A DNA stretch of 58,117 nt from an uncultured Eubacteriales bacterium (lineage in GTDB: Bacteria; Bacillota; Clostridia; Oscillospirales; CAG-272), in the NCBI GenBank assembly GCA_934432725.1, contig CAKRZE010000017.1, forward strand, positions 1 to 58,117. Reading direction: 5' to 3'. Positions within the stretch are counted from its first letter, which is position 1. The number at the start of each line of letters is the position of its first letter. The translations under genes and the position numbers were made by a program. Positions 1-9,038 of this stretch are shown piece after piece. The notes under the pieces are model-generated. The model saw only the letters and a list, made by a program, of their open reading frames with translations. It was not told the origin of the DNA and made no database searches.

Positions 1-86
1 GCGATGCGGCATCTGCCCCCGATCCGGCTGCATGCGCCCGGGCATGACGAATCTGACAAAAAAACCGAAATTCCTCCGCAAAGGTA

Positions 87-115
87 TTGAAAAGCCGGAT
101 CATACACAGTATAAT
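87..115 (+). promoter_or_regulatory. sigma-A promoter for the mrp-type gene
   Basis: A -35 box TTGAAA (87-92) and a perfect -10 box TATAAT (110-115) are separated by 17 bases. The predicted transcription start near 122 leaves a leader of about 35 bases before the ATG at 157. Confidence 0.8.
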
Positions 116-156
116 AGAAGCAATGCCCGCTAAATTGATTTGAGGTGAAACTGAAA

Positions 157-1002
157 ATGGCAAACGAAACCGAAGCATGCACCCATGACTGCTCCACCTG
201 CCACAGCAGCTGCTCCGCAAAGCCGCAGAGCCTGCTTGCCCCTGCCAACGCGCAAAGCCGGATCGGCAAGGTCATCGCTGTCGTCAGCGGAAAAGGCGGC
301 GTCGGAAAATCCATGGTAACCTCCGTTCTCACAGTTCTGGAAGCACGCCGCGGACTGAAAACCGCGATTTTAGATGCAGATATTACCGGTCCGTCCATCC
401 CGAAGGCATTCGGCGTCAAAACCGAGGTCACCGGATGCGATGACGGTATTTTCCCGCCCGAAACCAAATTCGGAACCAAGCTGATGAGCGTCAACCTGCT
501 TTTGGAGGATGAAAAGACCCCCGTTGTCTGGAGAGGTCCGGTCATTGCCGGCACCGTCAAGCAGTTCTGGACGGACGTCATCTGGGGCGACATCGATCTG
601 ATGTTCGTTGACTGCCCTCCCGGAACCGGAGACGTGCCGCTGACCGTGTTCCAGTCCATTCCGCTGGACGGCATCATTATTGTCACCAGCCCGCAGGAGC
701 TGGTCTCCATGATCGTTGCAAAGGCGGTCAACATGGCAAAAATGATGAGCATTCCGGTGCTCGGCATCATTGAAAACATGAGCTATCTCAAATGCCCGGA
801 CTGCGGAAAGGAAATTCCCGTATTCGGTGTTTCCCACGTGGAAGAGACCGCGAAGGAATTCGGACTGGATGTTCTGGCGCGCGTTCCGCTGGACTCCGAA
901 ATTGCCGCCCTCGCGGATAAGGGCATGATCGAGCTGACGGAAACTACGGCGCTTGACGCGGCAGCGGACAAGCTGGAAGAAAAGCTCGGCATCACCCGCT
1001 GA
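157..1002 (+). CDS. mrp: Mrp/NBP35-family iron-sulfur cluster carrier ATPase
   Basis: A 281-residue P-loop ATPase of the Mrp/Nbp35 (MinD-like) family, whose members carry and transfer iron-sulfur clusters in the cytoplasm. The deviant Walker A motif GKGGVGKS is at residues 45-52, and a C-terminal CPDC pair (in MSYLKCPDCGKEI) is where the family binds a bridging cluster. The N-terminus has four closely spaced cysteines (C8, C12, C15, C19), an Nbp35-like feature absent from the shorter bacterial Mrp proteins. The ATG at 157 is chosen because GAGGTG (142-147) is its Shine-Dalgarno; the GTG at 145 lies inside that site and is not a credible start. It is a single-gene unit with its own promoter and a shared terminator with convergent pepF. 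Confidence 0.9.
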   Translation: MANETEACTHDCSTCHSSCSAKPQSLLAPANAQSRIGKVIAVVSGKGGVGKSMVTSVLTVLEARRGLKTAILDADITGPSIPKAFGVKTEVTGCDDGIFPPETKFGTKLMSVNLLLEDEKTPVVWRGPVIAGTVKQFWTDVIWGDIDLMFVDCPPGTGDVPLTVFQSIPLDGIIIVTSPQELVSMIVAKAVNMAKMMSIPVLGIIENMSYLKCPDCGKEIPVFGVSHVEETAKEFGLDVLARVPLDSEIAALADKGMIELTETTALDAAADKLEEKLGITR

Positions 1003-1212
1003 GCGCATAGGGCAAGCCGGCTGCCTCCGGTTCTCGGAAGCCTCCGGCTTGTTCTCTGTCCGGCATTCCCGCAGTATGCCGAAGGAAAAGCATGCCGCCG
1101 CACCGGTCGGAAATCAGACTGCACGATCGCAATACCGGAGCGTGCGGCAGAGGAAAGGTCCCCCATGCATGCCCCGGGCATGTCTGCCCGCCCTTCCGAA
1201 ACCGGCAGACGC

Positions 1213-1270
1213 AAAAAGAAGAAGCCGCCGCGCGGGGACTGTTCCGCCCCGGCAGCTTCTTTTCTTTTTT
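1213..1270. terminator. bidirectional terminator between mrp and pepF
   Basis: AAGAAGC (1219-1225) pairs with GCTTCTT (1255-1261) around a GC-rich imperfect stem. A T-rich run follows on the plus strand (1261-1270) and an A-run precedes (1213-1217), so it can serve both convergent genes. Confidence 0.7.
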
Positions 1271-1294
1271 CGGTCAGAGCCGCAGCTCAGCCCG

Positions 1295-3097
1295 TCAGTC
1301 CGTCAGAGTCTCCATTTCGTCAAGCAGCGAATCGAATAGCTTCAGGGCGTCCTCCACCGGCTTTGCCGTGGTCATATCCACACCGGCGCCCTTGAGGAGC
1401 GTGATCGGGTCCGCAGAGCAGCCGGAGCTGAGGAAGCGCTTATATGCGGCAACTGCCGGCTCGCCCTCCTTCAGGATCTTCTCCGCCAAAGCCACCGCAG
1501 CCGAAAAGCCGGTCGCGTACTGGAACACATAGAAATTCATAAAGAAGTGCGGGATCCGCGCCCATTCCAGTGCGATTTCCGGATCAACCTTCATATCCGG
1601 TCCGTAGTAAAGCAGGTTCAGATCATAGTAGACGCGGTTCAGGGCATCGGCAGTCAGTCCCTCGCCCGCCTCCGCCATCCGGTTGATCGTTTTCTCAAAT
1701 TCGGCAAACATCGTCTGACGGTACAGCGTTGTCCGGAACTGCTCCAGGAAATAATTGATCAGATAAGCGCGCTCCCTGCGGTCCGAAGTCTTGCCGAGCA
1801 GATGCCGCATCAGAAGCACCTCGTTGCAGGTTGACGCAACCTCCGCAACAAAAATCACATACTGCGATGTGGCAAACGGCTGTGTACGGTCGGACAGATA
1901 GGAATGCATCGCATGTCCCATTTCGTGCGCCAGCGTGAACTGGCTGTCCAGCGTATCCTTGTGATTCAGCAGCACGAACGGATGCGGGCGGCAGCCCATC
2001 GAATAGGCTCCGCTGCGCTTGCCGCGGTTCTCATACACATCCAGCCAACGGTTTTCAAATGCCTCGCGCACCACGGAAAGATAATCCTCTCCCATCGGGG
2101 CAAGTCCCTCCAGAACCGTCTTCTTTGCCTCCTCAAAGCTGATCCTTCTCTCGGCTCCCGGCACGATCGAGGTATACAGATCATACATATGCAGCTCATC
2201 CACGCCGAGCAGCTTTTTCCGCAGACGGACATAGCGGTACATGATATCCATATGCGCGTGAACCGCATCGATCAGGTTGTTGTAAACGGCAACCGGCACC
2301 TCGGTGCGGTCCAGTGCCGCCTCCAGGGTGGAAGGATATTTTCTTGCCTTCGCAAAGAAGCAGAGCTGCTTGATCTGAGCCTCCAGAATGGACGCCGCGG
2401 TATTTTTAAAGCTGCCGAACTGACCGTAAAATGTCTTGAAGACCGTCTCGCGCAGCTTCCGGTCCTCGCGCTCCAAAAGCGGGATAAAGGAGCCCTGCGT
2501 CAGGGGATACACGGTTCCGTTTTCATCCTTTACATCCGGGAACTGAAGATCGGCATTCCGGAAGGCGCTGCCGATCCGGCTGGGGGAGCCTGCCATCTCG
2601 CCCGCCGAGGCAAGCAGCTTCTCCTCCGCATCGGACAAGGTGTGCTCCCTGCCCCGCCGGATCTGCTCAATCTGTCTGCGATAGACCGAAAGACCCGGCT
2701 CTTCCTCGTAAAAGCGGTTCAGCACATCATCGGGAATCGCCAGAACCTCTGGCGTCACAAAGGCAGATTCGCTCTCCAGCTCAATCTCCACCTTCACGCA
2801 CTTGTTCTGCATATCCAGAAAATGGCTGTTTGTCTGATCCTCATCCGTGCGCAGGTAAATATACTTTGCCACCCGCTCCAGAAGGAGTCCGAGCTCATCG
2901 GTCAGCCGATACATCGAAAGCAGCTGCTTTGCCCCGGAGCCGAGCGTCCCGCGAAACGCCTTGATCTTTTCCGTATATGCCCCGCAGCGCGCAAGGTCGG
3001 CAAACCACTCTTCCTCTGTCTGATACAGATCCTCTACCGCCCATGTATAGCGCGGATCCGCCTCACTGCGCGCCGGTATTTTTTGTACAGCATCCAT
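1295..3097 (-). CDS. pepF: oligoendopeptidase F (M3 metallopeptidase)
   Basis: A 600-residue cytoplasmic zinc peptidase of family M3B, which cleaves short peptides. The zinc motif HEMGH is at about residues 391-395 in LAHEMGHAMHSYLSD, preceded by the family's helical N-terminal half, and the length is typical of PepF. The ATG at 3097 has AGGGTGA seven bases upstream. A GTG at 3121 in the same frame is also possible, being 8 bases after AAGGAAG, but it lies inside a small hairpin. It is transcribed alone from a promoter about 360 bases upstream, an unusually long leader for a housekeeping peptidase. Confidence 0.9.
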   Translation of the reverse strand: MDAVQKIPARSEADPRYTWAVEDLYQTEEEWFADLARCGAYTEKIKAFRGTLGSGAKQLLSMYRLTDELGLLLERVAKYIYLRTDEDQTNSHFLDMQNKCVKVEIELESESAFVTPEVLAIPDDVLNRFYEEEPGLSVYRRQIEQIRRGREHTLSDAEEKLLASAGEMAGSPSRIGSAFRNADLQFPDVKDENGTVYPLTQGSFIPLLEREDRKLRETVFKTFYGQFGSFKNTAASILEAQIKQLCFFAKARKYPSTLEAALDRTEVPVAVYNNLIDAVHAHMDIMYRYVRLRKKLLGVDELHMYDLYTSIVPGAERRISFEEAKKTVLEGLAPMGEDYLSVVREAFENRWLDVYENRGKRSGAYSMGCRPHPFVLLNHKDTLDSQFTLAHEMGHAMHSYLSDRTQPFATSQYVIFVAEVASTCNEVLLMRHLLGKTSDRRERAYLINYFLEQFRTTLYRQTMFAEFEKTINRMAEAGEGLTADALNRVYYDLNLLYYGPDMKVDPEIALEWARIPHFFMNFYVFQYATGFSAAVALAEKILKEGEPAVAAYKRFLSSGCSADPITLLKGAGVDMTTAKPVEDALKLFDSLLDEMETLTD

Positions 3098-3113
3098 CTC
3101 TTCGTCACCCTGT

Positions 3114-3137
3114 CTTTGCACTGCAAAGCTTCCTTTC
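3114..3137 (-). promoter_or_regulatory. Shine-Dalgarno plus hairpin element upstream of pepF
   Basis: Read on the minus strand, GAAAGGAAG (3137-3129) is followed directly by the palindrome CTTTGCAGTGCAAAG (3128-3114). Closely similar elements precede the genes starting at 20633 and 53356. Here the ATG lies 16 bases beyond the hairpin, so its role in initiation is uncertain. Confidence 0.45.
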
Positions 3138-3466
3138 TTTCATATTTCCCGCAGTCTTCCGCCCCAAGCACGCGGCATCGGCTCTCCCTCCGCGGTTCCG
3201 CCGCCTCACGGACACATGCCGCAAGGAAGGCGCCGGAAGCCTGTCTCCGGCTTTCTCCGGCAAAAGCATGCCTGCGGTCCCGGACGGAAGCCGCCCCGCA
3301 GGGGCAAGCCGTCTCCGGTCCGCAGAAAAGAAGCAGCCCTGTCAAAGCGCCCCAGGTCAGCCGTATCCAATCCGCGCCCGGCTTTAAAGGTCCCGGCTGC
3401 ACCCGGGGCACGGACGCATTTCTCTCCGTCCGCCATCCGGAACAGCTGCGGAAAATTTCTGCCATT

Positions 3467-3495
3467 ATTATAATACCGGTCCGGAATAAAAGCAA
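3467..3495 (-). promoter_or_regulatory. sigma-A promoter for pepF
   Basis: On the minus strand TTGCTT (3495-3490) and TATAAT (3472-3467) are 17 bases apart. The implied leader covers about 3098-3460, in which I see no gene. Confidence 0.65.
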
Positions 3496-3608
3496 CCGTT
3501 TTCCGCACTTTTTCAGGCATCCGTCAAAAAAGCCGGTCAAAGCCTCCGCTTCCCGCCCTTTTTTTTCGGAATGACGCAAAAATATCCGATATTTTTTTCT
3601 TTCATCTA

Positions 3609-3637
3609 TTGCAAAAAGAAAATTTGTATGCTATAAT
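3609..3637 (+). promoter_or_regulatory. extended -10 promoter for rpmE
   Basis: TTGCAA (3609-3614), a 17-base spacer, then TATAAT (3632-3637) preceded by TGC (3629-3631), an extended -10. It is a strong promoter, as expected for a ribosomal protein gene. Confidence 0.85.
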
Positions 3638-3680
3638 AATCACATTGTGAATATTACGATGTCTAAGTGAGGTGTGAAAC

Positions 3681-3884
3681 ATGAAGCAGGGTATTCATCC
3701 CGAATATAAAGAAGTAACCGTGAAGTGCGCATGCGGTCAGGAATTCGTCACCAGATCCACGAAGGATTCCATCCGCGTTGAAGTTTGCTCCAAGTGCCAT
3801 CCGTTCTTCACCGGCAAGCAGAAGTTTGTGGATGCCGGCGGTCGCGTTGACAAGTTCAAGAAGCGTCTGCAGGCTGCAAAGTAA
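3681..3884 (+). CDS. rpmE: 50S ribosomal protein L31 (zinc-binding form)
   Basis: A 67-residue L31. The four zinc-ligand cysteines C16, C18, C36 and C39 (KCACGQ and CSKCHPF) mark the C+ form used when zinc is available, not the cysteine-less paralog. The start has GAGGTG (3669-3674) six bases upstream. The gene is flanked by its own strong promoter and terminator and appears monocistronic. Confidence 0.97.
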   Translation: MKQGIHPEYKEVTVKCACGQEFVTRSTKDSIRVEVCSKCHPFFTGKQKFVDAGGRVDKFKKRLQAAK

Positions 3885-3921
3885 GAAATCCGCAGGTCGG
3901 TGAATCCGTATCGCAAAATCG

Positions 3922-3960
3922 GGCAAAATGAGTGCTGTGCGCTTATTTTGCCTTTTTGTT
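3922..3960 (+). terminator. terminator after rpmE
   Basis: GGCAAAAT (3922-3929) pairs with ATTTTGCC (3945-3952), followed by TTTTTGTT. It separates rpmE from hflX. Confidence 0.8.
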
Positions 3961-3989
3961 TGTCAATCCGAAGGAAGGTGTATCCGATC

Positions 3990-5282
3990 ATGACAGAAAC
4001 CAATGAAGTCAAAACGGAGCGTGCGGGACTGATCAGTGTCCTGCTCCCCTCCTCCTCCGAGCAGGAGGCAGAGGCGTCGCTTGCCGAGCTGGAACGGCTG
4101 ACCGAAACGGCGGGAGCAGTCCCGCTTTTCCGGATGACCCAGACACGGGAGGCACCGGACGTGCGGACCTACATCGGCTCCGGAAAAATCCGGGAGCTCG
4201 CCGATCTGTGCCGCGCGAATGAGGTCACGCTCGTTATTTTTGACACAGAGCTTTCTCCGGCACAGATCCGCAACATTGAAAATGAGCTGGAGGAGGTCCG
4301 TGTCATCGACCGCAGCATGCTGATTCTGGATATTTTCGCGCTGCATGCCAAAACGAACGAAGGAAAATTGCAGGTGGAGCTGGCGCAGCTCAAGTATACG
4401 GTCCCGCGGCTGATCGGAAAAGGCCTGGAGCTTTCCCGTCAGGGCGGCGGCAGCGCCATCGCCTCGCGGGGACCCGGCGAAACCCAGCTTGAAACGGACC
4501 GGCGGCACGTGAGGCGCCGGATGCAGGCGCTGGAGGAGGAGTTGTCCTGCCTCGCGGCAAACCGCGACACCCAGAGAAAGCAGCGGGACCGCACCGGAAT
4601 TCCGAAAATCGCCATTACAGGCTATACAAACGCCGGAAAATCCACGCTTCTGAACCGTCTCACCGGAGCCGGTATTCTGGCAGAGGATAAGCTGTTCGCA
4701 ACACTGGACCCGACAGCGCGGCGCTTCACCCTGCCCGACGGAAACGAGGTCCTTCTGATCGACACGGTGGGCTACATCCGCAATCTGCCGCACCATCTGA
4801 TTGAAGCCTTCCGCTCCACTCTGGACGAGGTCCGCTATGCCGACATCATCCTTGTCATGGCGGATGCCTCTGACCCGGAGCAGAGCGCACAGCTCTCCGT
4901 CACGGCATCGCTGCTGCACGATCTGGACTGCGAGGGAAAGCCGACGCTCTACGTCTTCAACAAATGTGACCGCGGGGAGCCTGCCGTGCTTCCGCCGCAG
5001 ACCGCCCCGCAAGCCCGGACGCTGCACGTATCCGCAGAGACCGGCGAGGGCATCGATGCCCTTGTCTCCGTCCTTCAGGAGCTTGTAAATGAAAACACCT
5101 CCCGCCTGACCTTCCGCATTCCGCTGTCGGAGCAGAGTGAGGTGAGCCGGCTCTACCGGCTTGCAACCGTAGAAAAAGCCGAATACGGCGCGGATTCCGT
5201 CACAGTCACCGCAATCTGCGACGCCCGCGCGAAAGGAGCCTTCCGCAAATGGCTGATCAACCACAACCAGAATCCGTCATAA
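3990..5282 (+). CDS. hflX: GTPase HflX
   Basis: A 430-residue ribosome-associated GTPase that splits stalled 70S ribosomes under stress. The N-terminal HflX domain carries the glycine-rich linker motif GPGETQLETDRR (residues 161-172). The G domain follows with G1 GYTNAGKS (211-218) and G3 DTVGYIRNLPH, the latter in the family-typical form. The ATG at 3990 has AAGGAAGGTG 10 bases upstream; the open frame extends further upstream to 3900, but that stretch overlaps the rpmE terminator and is not coding. The 3' end overlaps the next gene by 34 bases, implying cotranscription and possible translational coupling. Confidence 0.93.
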   Translation: MTETNEVKTERAGLISVLLPSSSEQEAEASLAELERLTETAGAVPLFRMTQTREAPDVRTYIGSGKIRELADLCRANEVTLVIFDTELSPAQIRNIENELEEVRVIDRSMLILDIFALHAKTNEGKLQVELAQLKYTVPRLIGKGLELSRQGGGSAIASRGPGETQLETDRRHVRRRMQALEEELSCLAANRDTQRKQRDRTGIPKIAITGYTNAGKSTLLNRLTGAGILAEDKLFATLDPTARRFTLPDGNEVLLIDTVGYIRNLPHHLIEAFRSTLDEVRYADIILVMADASDPEQSAQLSVTASLLHDLDCEGKPTLYVFNKCDRGEPAVLPPQTAPQARTLHVSAETGEGIDALVSVLQELVNENTSRLTFRIPLSEQSEVSRLYRLATVEKAEYGADSVTVTAICDARAKGAFRKWLINHNQNPS

Positions 5283-5899
5283 CGCTCGGCAAAGAAGCCA
5301 CAGCCGAATATACCGAGAAGAAATCCGTTTTCATCGGATGCGCCGCCCCCGTCACGGATGAGGACGGCGCGCTTTCCCTGCTTGCCCGCATCCGGAAGGC
5401 ACATCCGGACGCACGGCATCATGTCTATGCCTACAGTCTGGCAAACGGCGCGGTCATGCGCTGCTCGGACGATGGGGAGCCGCAGGGAACCGGAGGCGTT
5501 CCGGTTCTGGATATCATCCGCAAGAGCGGCGTGACGGGTGCTGCCATTGTCGTCACCCGCTATTTCGGAGGAATCCTTCTGGGTGCGGGCGGGCTTATCC
5601 GCGCCTATCAGACAGCGGCAAAGCGGGCGGTGGACGAGGCGGGCATCGTCCGGCTGGTTCCGTATACGGACTTCACGCTGCTCTGCCGCTATGACGATTA
5701 CCCGAAGCTGAAACACGAATTTCCGAAGCTCGGGGTTCTGGAACAGAGCGCGGATTTCGCGGAAGCGGTCCGCCTGACATTGACCGTCCGGACCGACCGA
5801 TACCTCTCCGCCGCAAAGCGTCTCTCGGATATGAGCGCGGGGCGTCTGTGTGCCGAGCCCTGCGGCTCTCACCTCGGGCACGAGGACAGCCTCTCATAG
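5249..5899 (+). CDS. yigZ: YigZ/IMPACT family protein
   Basis: A 216-residue protein of the UPF0029/IMPACT family. The N-terminal Impact domain shows the conserved stretches DGEPQGTGG and VTRYFGGILLGAGGLIRAY (roughly residues 72-118), followed by a smaller C-terminal ferredoxin-like domain. Family members are implicated in translation control or nucleic-acid binding, but the biochemical role in bacteria is unsettled. The ATG at 5249 lies inside the end of hflX and has AAAGGAG upstream. Both genes fit a translation-stress context. Confidence 0.88.
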   Translation: MADQPQPESVITLGKEATAEYTEKKSVFIGCAAPVTDEDGALSLLARIRKAHPDARHHVYAYSLANGAVMRCSDDGEPQGTGGVPVLDIIRKSGVTGAAIVVTRYFGGILLGAGGLIRAYQTAAKRAVDEAGIVRLVPYTDFTLLCRYDDYPKLKHEFPKLGVLEQSADFAEAVRLTLTVRTDRYLSAAKRLSDMSAGRLCAEPCGSHLGHEDSLS

Positions 5900-6104
5900 C
5901 CGAACGTCTTCGGGAAAGCGCCTCTCCGAAAGCCGTGCACTGCGGGTGAAATATGCCGTGCATGCGCTCCGCATGCGGAAAACAAATCGATTTTCCCCGC
6001 AAATGTAAATATTTTTTAAATTCGGCGCAAAAAAAGAGGATTTTTCTTTTGTTTTGTGTATTTTAAAGCTGATTCCATGACAAGACAAGAACGGAGGCGA
6101 TTTC

Positions 6105-7124
6105 TTGAGTCAGACTGTTGATTGGATGTACAGCCGGGAGGAGCAGAACCTTTCCGAATTCGCATTTCCGACCCGAAAGACCCGCGGCAGAGAAAAGCCG
6201 GTATCTCCCTGTGCATTCCGCACGGAATTCCAAAGGGACCGCGACCGGATCATCCATTCCAAAGCGTTTCGGCGCCTTTCTCACAAGACGCAGGTATTTC
6301 TGTCTCCGGAGGCGGATCATTACCGCACGCGCCTGACCCATACGCTGGAGGTCACGCAGATCGCCCGCACCATCGCACGCGCCCTGCGGCTCAACGAGGA
6401 TCTTGCCGAGGCAATCGCCCTTGGGCACGATCTCGGACATACGCCGTTCGGACACGCCGGAGAGCGGGTGCTCAGACGCTGCTTTGATCCGAAATTCGCA
6501 CATTATGAGCAATCGCTCCGTGTAGTGGAAAAGCTGGAGGATCTGAATCTCACATGGGAGGTCCGCGACGGGATCCTGTGGCACACCGTCGGAGGAGCCT
6601 CCACACTGGAGGGTCGGATCATCAAGGAAGCCGATCACATCGCCTTCATCAATCACGACATCGACGACGCCTGCCGCGCCGGCATTCTGGACCCGGACGA
6701 CATCCCGCTTTCCATCCGCAATGTTCTGGGCTATACGTCCGGCGAGCGGATCGACTGTATGGTAACCTCCGTCATCCGTGCATCGTCGGGCAGAGACGAC
6801 ATCCTCTGGGAGCCGGAAATTCTGGAGGCTACAAAGGATCTTCTGAACTTTCTGTATCAGAACGTCTATTTCAATCCGGTCGCAAAGGGACAGGAGAAAA
6901 AAGCGGAGGAGCTTCTGGCGTTCCTCTACCGGTATTTTACCGAGCATCCGGACAGGCTTCCCGCAGAGTTCCGCAGTCAGCTTCAAAGCGAGCAGGTCGG
7001 ACGCGTTGTCTGCGATTACATATCCGGCATGACCGACCGGTATGCCGTCAATGTGTTCAAGCAGCTGTTTATTCCGGAGCCGTGGCAGCCGGAGCACCTC
7101 GGGGACAGGGATGAGCTGCCATGA
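6105..7124 (+). CDS. dgt: dGTP triphosphohydrolase-like HD protein
   Basis: A 339-residue HD-superfamily phosphohydrolase of the deoxyguanosinetriphosphate triphosphohydrolase type, which hydrolyses dNTPs to nucleosides and tripolyphosphate. Metal ligands are visible as H79 (RLTHTLEV) and H108-D109 (LGHDLGHTPFGHAGE). The start is TTG at 6105, supported by GGAGGCG about 7 bases upstream; the next ATG (6126) would lack a site. It is the first gene of dgt-dnaG-rpoD and overlaps dnaG by 4 bases, so it is translationally coupled to it. The substrate range of this short class is not evident from sequence. Confidence 0.9.
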   Translation: MSQTVDWMYSREEQNLSEFAFPTRKTRGREKPVSPCAFRTEFQRDRDRIIHSKAFRRLSHKTQVFLSPEADHYRTRLTHTLEVTQIARTIARALRLNEDLAEAIALGHDLGHTPFGHAGERVLRRCFDPKFAHYEQSLRVVEKLEDLNLTWEVRDGILWHTVGGASTLEGRIIKEADHIAFINHDIDDACRAGILDPDDIPLSIRNVLGYTSGERIDCMVTSVIRASSGRDDILWEPEILEATKDLLNFLYQNVYFNPVAKGQEKKAEELLAFLYRYFTEHPDRLPAEFRSQLQSEQVGRVVCDYISGMTDRYAVNVFKQLFIPEPWQPEHLGDRDELP

Positions 7125-8872
7125 GATTTGCACCGGAGCTGATTGAAGAAATCCGATACCGCAACAGCATTGAAGACGTCATTTCCGGATATGTCACGTT
7201 AAAGCGAGCCGGCTCCAATCTGCAGGGGCTTTGCCCGTTCCATTCCGAAAAATCACCCTCCTTTACCGTGTTCCCCGCAACAGGAAGCTTTTACTGCTTC
7301 GGCTGCAATGCGGGCGGAGACATCTTCACCTTTATCATGAAGGCGGAAAATCTGGATTATGCCGATGCGGTCGAATTTCTTGCCAAGCGTGCCGGCGTGC
7401 CGATCCCCGAAAACGAAGCGGAGCAGCGAACCGGCGTCAAGCGCTCCCGTGTCCTTGAAATGAACCGCCTCGCCGCCAGATACTTTCATGAGCAGCTTCT
7501 GCAAAGTCCCGCCGCTCTGGAGTATCTGAACGGGCGAAAGCTGCAAATGCCGCTGATCCGCAGATTCGGACTCGGCTTTGCACCGGACAATTTCGGCGGA
7601 CTGACCGGGCTTCTGAGCAAAAACGGCTATTCCGCCGAGGAAATGAAGGCTGCGTTTCTCTGCGGCATCAGCCAGAAAACAAACAGACCCTATGACTATT
7701 TCCGAAACCGAATCATCTTCCCGATCATCGATCCGTCCGGAAACGTCATCGCGTTCGGCGGCAGAGTGATGGATCACAGCGAGCCGAAGTATCTCAATAC
7801 CTCGGACACCCCCGCCTTCCGGAAAAGCCGCAATCTGTATGCGCTTAACTTCGCCCGGAAGCACTGCGCGGAAAGCATGATCCTCTGCGAGGGCTATATG
7901 GACGTCATTGCGCTGCACGGAGCGGGCTTTGAAAACGCCGTTGCCACCTTGGGAACCGCCCTGACGCCGGAGCAGGCGCGGATCATGAAGCGCTATACGC
8001 AGAAGGTCATCATTTCCTATGATGCGGACGAGGCGGGACAGCGCGCCGCTGCGCGCGCCTTTGAGCTTCTTTCGGATGCGGGACTGCAAACCGGGCTTTT
8101 AAAGGTTCCGGGCGCCAAGGATCCGGATGAATTCATCAAAAAATACGGCGCCGACCGCTTCCGCCTCCTGCTCGGCGAGACAAAATCGCGCTTTGCCTTT
8201 GAGCTTTCCAACACCCTGTCGAAATACGATGTCACAGGCGCGGAGGGACGCATCAAGGCAGCACAGGAGCTGACCGGAATCATCGCCCGGGTCCACTCCG
8301 CCTCGGAGCGCGAGCTTTATATCAAGGCGGTATCCGAAAAGCTCCTGATTACACCGGAAAGTCTGAAAAACGATGTGGAGCAGGCGATCCGGCGCAGGGA
8401 CCGTCAGGAGGACAAGCGCAGAACGGAGCAGATCATCCGGAAAACGGAGGGCTACGGCGACACGGTCAACCCGGACCGCATCCGGAATCCGAGGGCAACC
8501 GCTGCGGAGGAAACGATCCTGGGAATCCTTCTTTTGTTCCCGGAGCAGCTCGGCGAGCTGAAAAAATCGGACATCGGTCTTGTCCCGGAGGATTTTATCA
8601 CCGAATTCAACCGGAGGGTATACACGGCGCTCCTTGCCTGTGCGGAGAGCGGCGCGCCGGTTTCTGTCTCCTCTCTGGGCGAGCAGTTCAATGAAGCCGA
8701 AATGGGACGGATCGTCAAGATGTCCGTGGACCGCATGAAGCTCACCAAAAATGACCTTGACGTCATCCGCGACTGCGCCGGAATCCTTCAGGAGGAGCGT
8801 CAGAAGTCCACGCTTACGCTGGAGGAGCTTTTGCGCCGCAAGCGCCGGCAGCAGCTCCCGGGCAGGGATTGA
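7121..8872 (+). CDS. dnaG: DNA primase
   Basis: A 583-residue DnaG primase that makes RNA primers at replication forks. The N-terminal CHC2 zinc finger uses C38, H41, C59 and C62. The central catalytic TOPRIM domain includes LCEGYMDVIALH and the acidic SYDADEAGQRAA. The C-terminal region would bind the DnaB helicase. The ATG overlaps the dgt stop as ATGA. Cotranscription with rpoD downstream is the classical macromolecular synthesis arrangement. Confidence 0.97.
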   Translation: MRFAPELIEEIRYRNSIEDVISGYVTLKRAGSNLQGLCPFHSEKSPSFTVFPATGSFYCFGCNAGGDIFTFIMKAENLDYADAVEFLAKRAGVPIPENEAEQRTGVKRSRVLEMNRLAARYFHEQLLQSPAALEYLNGRKLQMPLIRRFGLGFAPDNFGGLTGLLSKNGYSAEEMKAAFLCGISQKTNRPYDYFRNRIIFPIIDPSGNVIAFGGRVMDHSEPKYLNTSDTPAFRKSRNLYALNFARKHCAESMILCEGYMDVIALHGAGFENAVATLGTALTPEQARIMKRYTQKVIISYDADEAGQRAAARAFELLSDAGLQTGLLKVPGAKDPDEFIKKYGADRFRLLLGETKSRFAFELSNTLSKYDVTGAEGRIKAAQELTGIIARVHSASERELYIKAVSEKLLITPESLKNDVEQAIRRRDRQEDKRRTEQIIRKTEGYGDTVNPDRIRNPRATAAEETILGILLLFPEQLGELKKSDIGLVPEDFITEFNRRVYTALLACAESGAPVSVSSLGEQFNEAEMGRIVKMSVDRMKLTKNDLDVIRDCAGILQEERQKSTLTLEELLRRKRRQQLPGRD

Positions 8873-9038
8873 CCGGAGCCGGGAGGCGCCGCACAGCATC
8901 TGCACCGCCCCCGGACAGCCTCCCGCCGCATAACAGAAATTTTCTTCCGCCTGCCTCCGGTCCGGAGCATTGCTCCGCCCGGGCACGCGCGAAAAACAGA
9001 AAAGAACCCTTATAAAGGAAAGGCTTGGTTTACACCGC

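Noticed and set aside
1..86. Possible gene tail at the left edge
   Set aside because: Too short to assign; no frame shows a recognisable ending.
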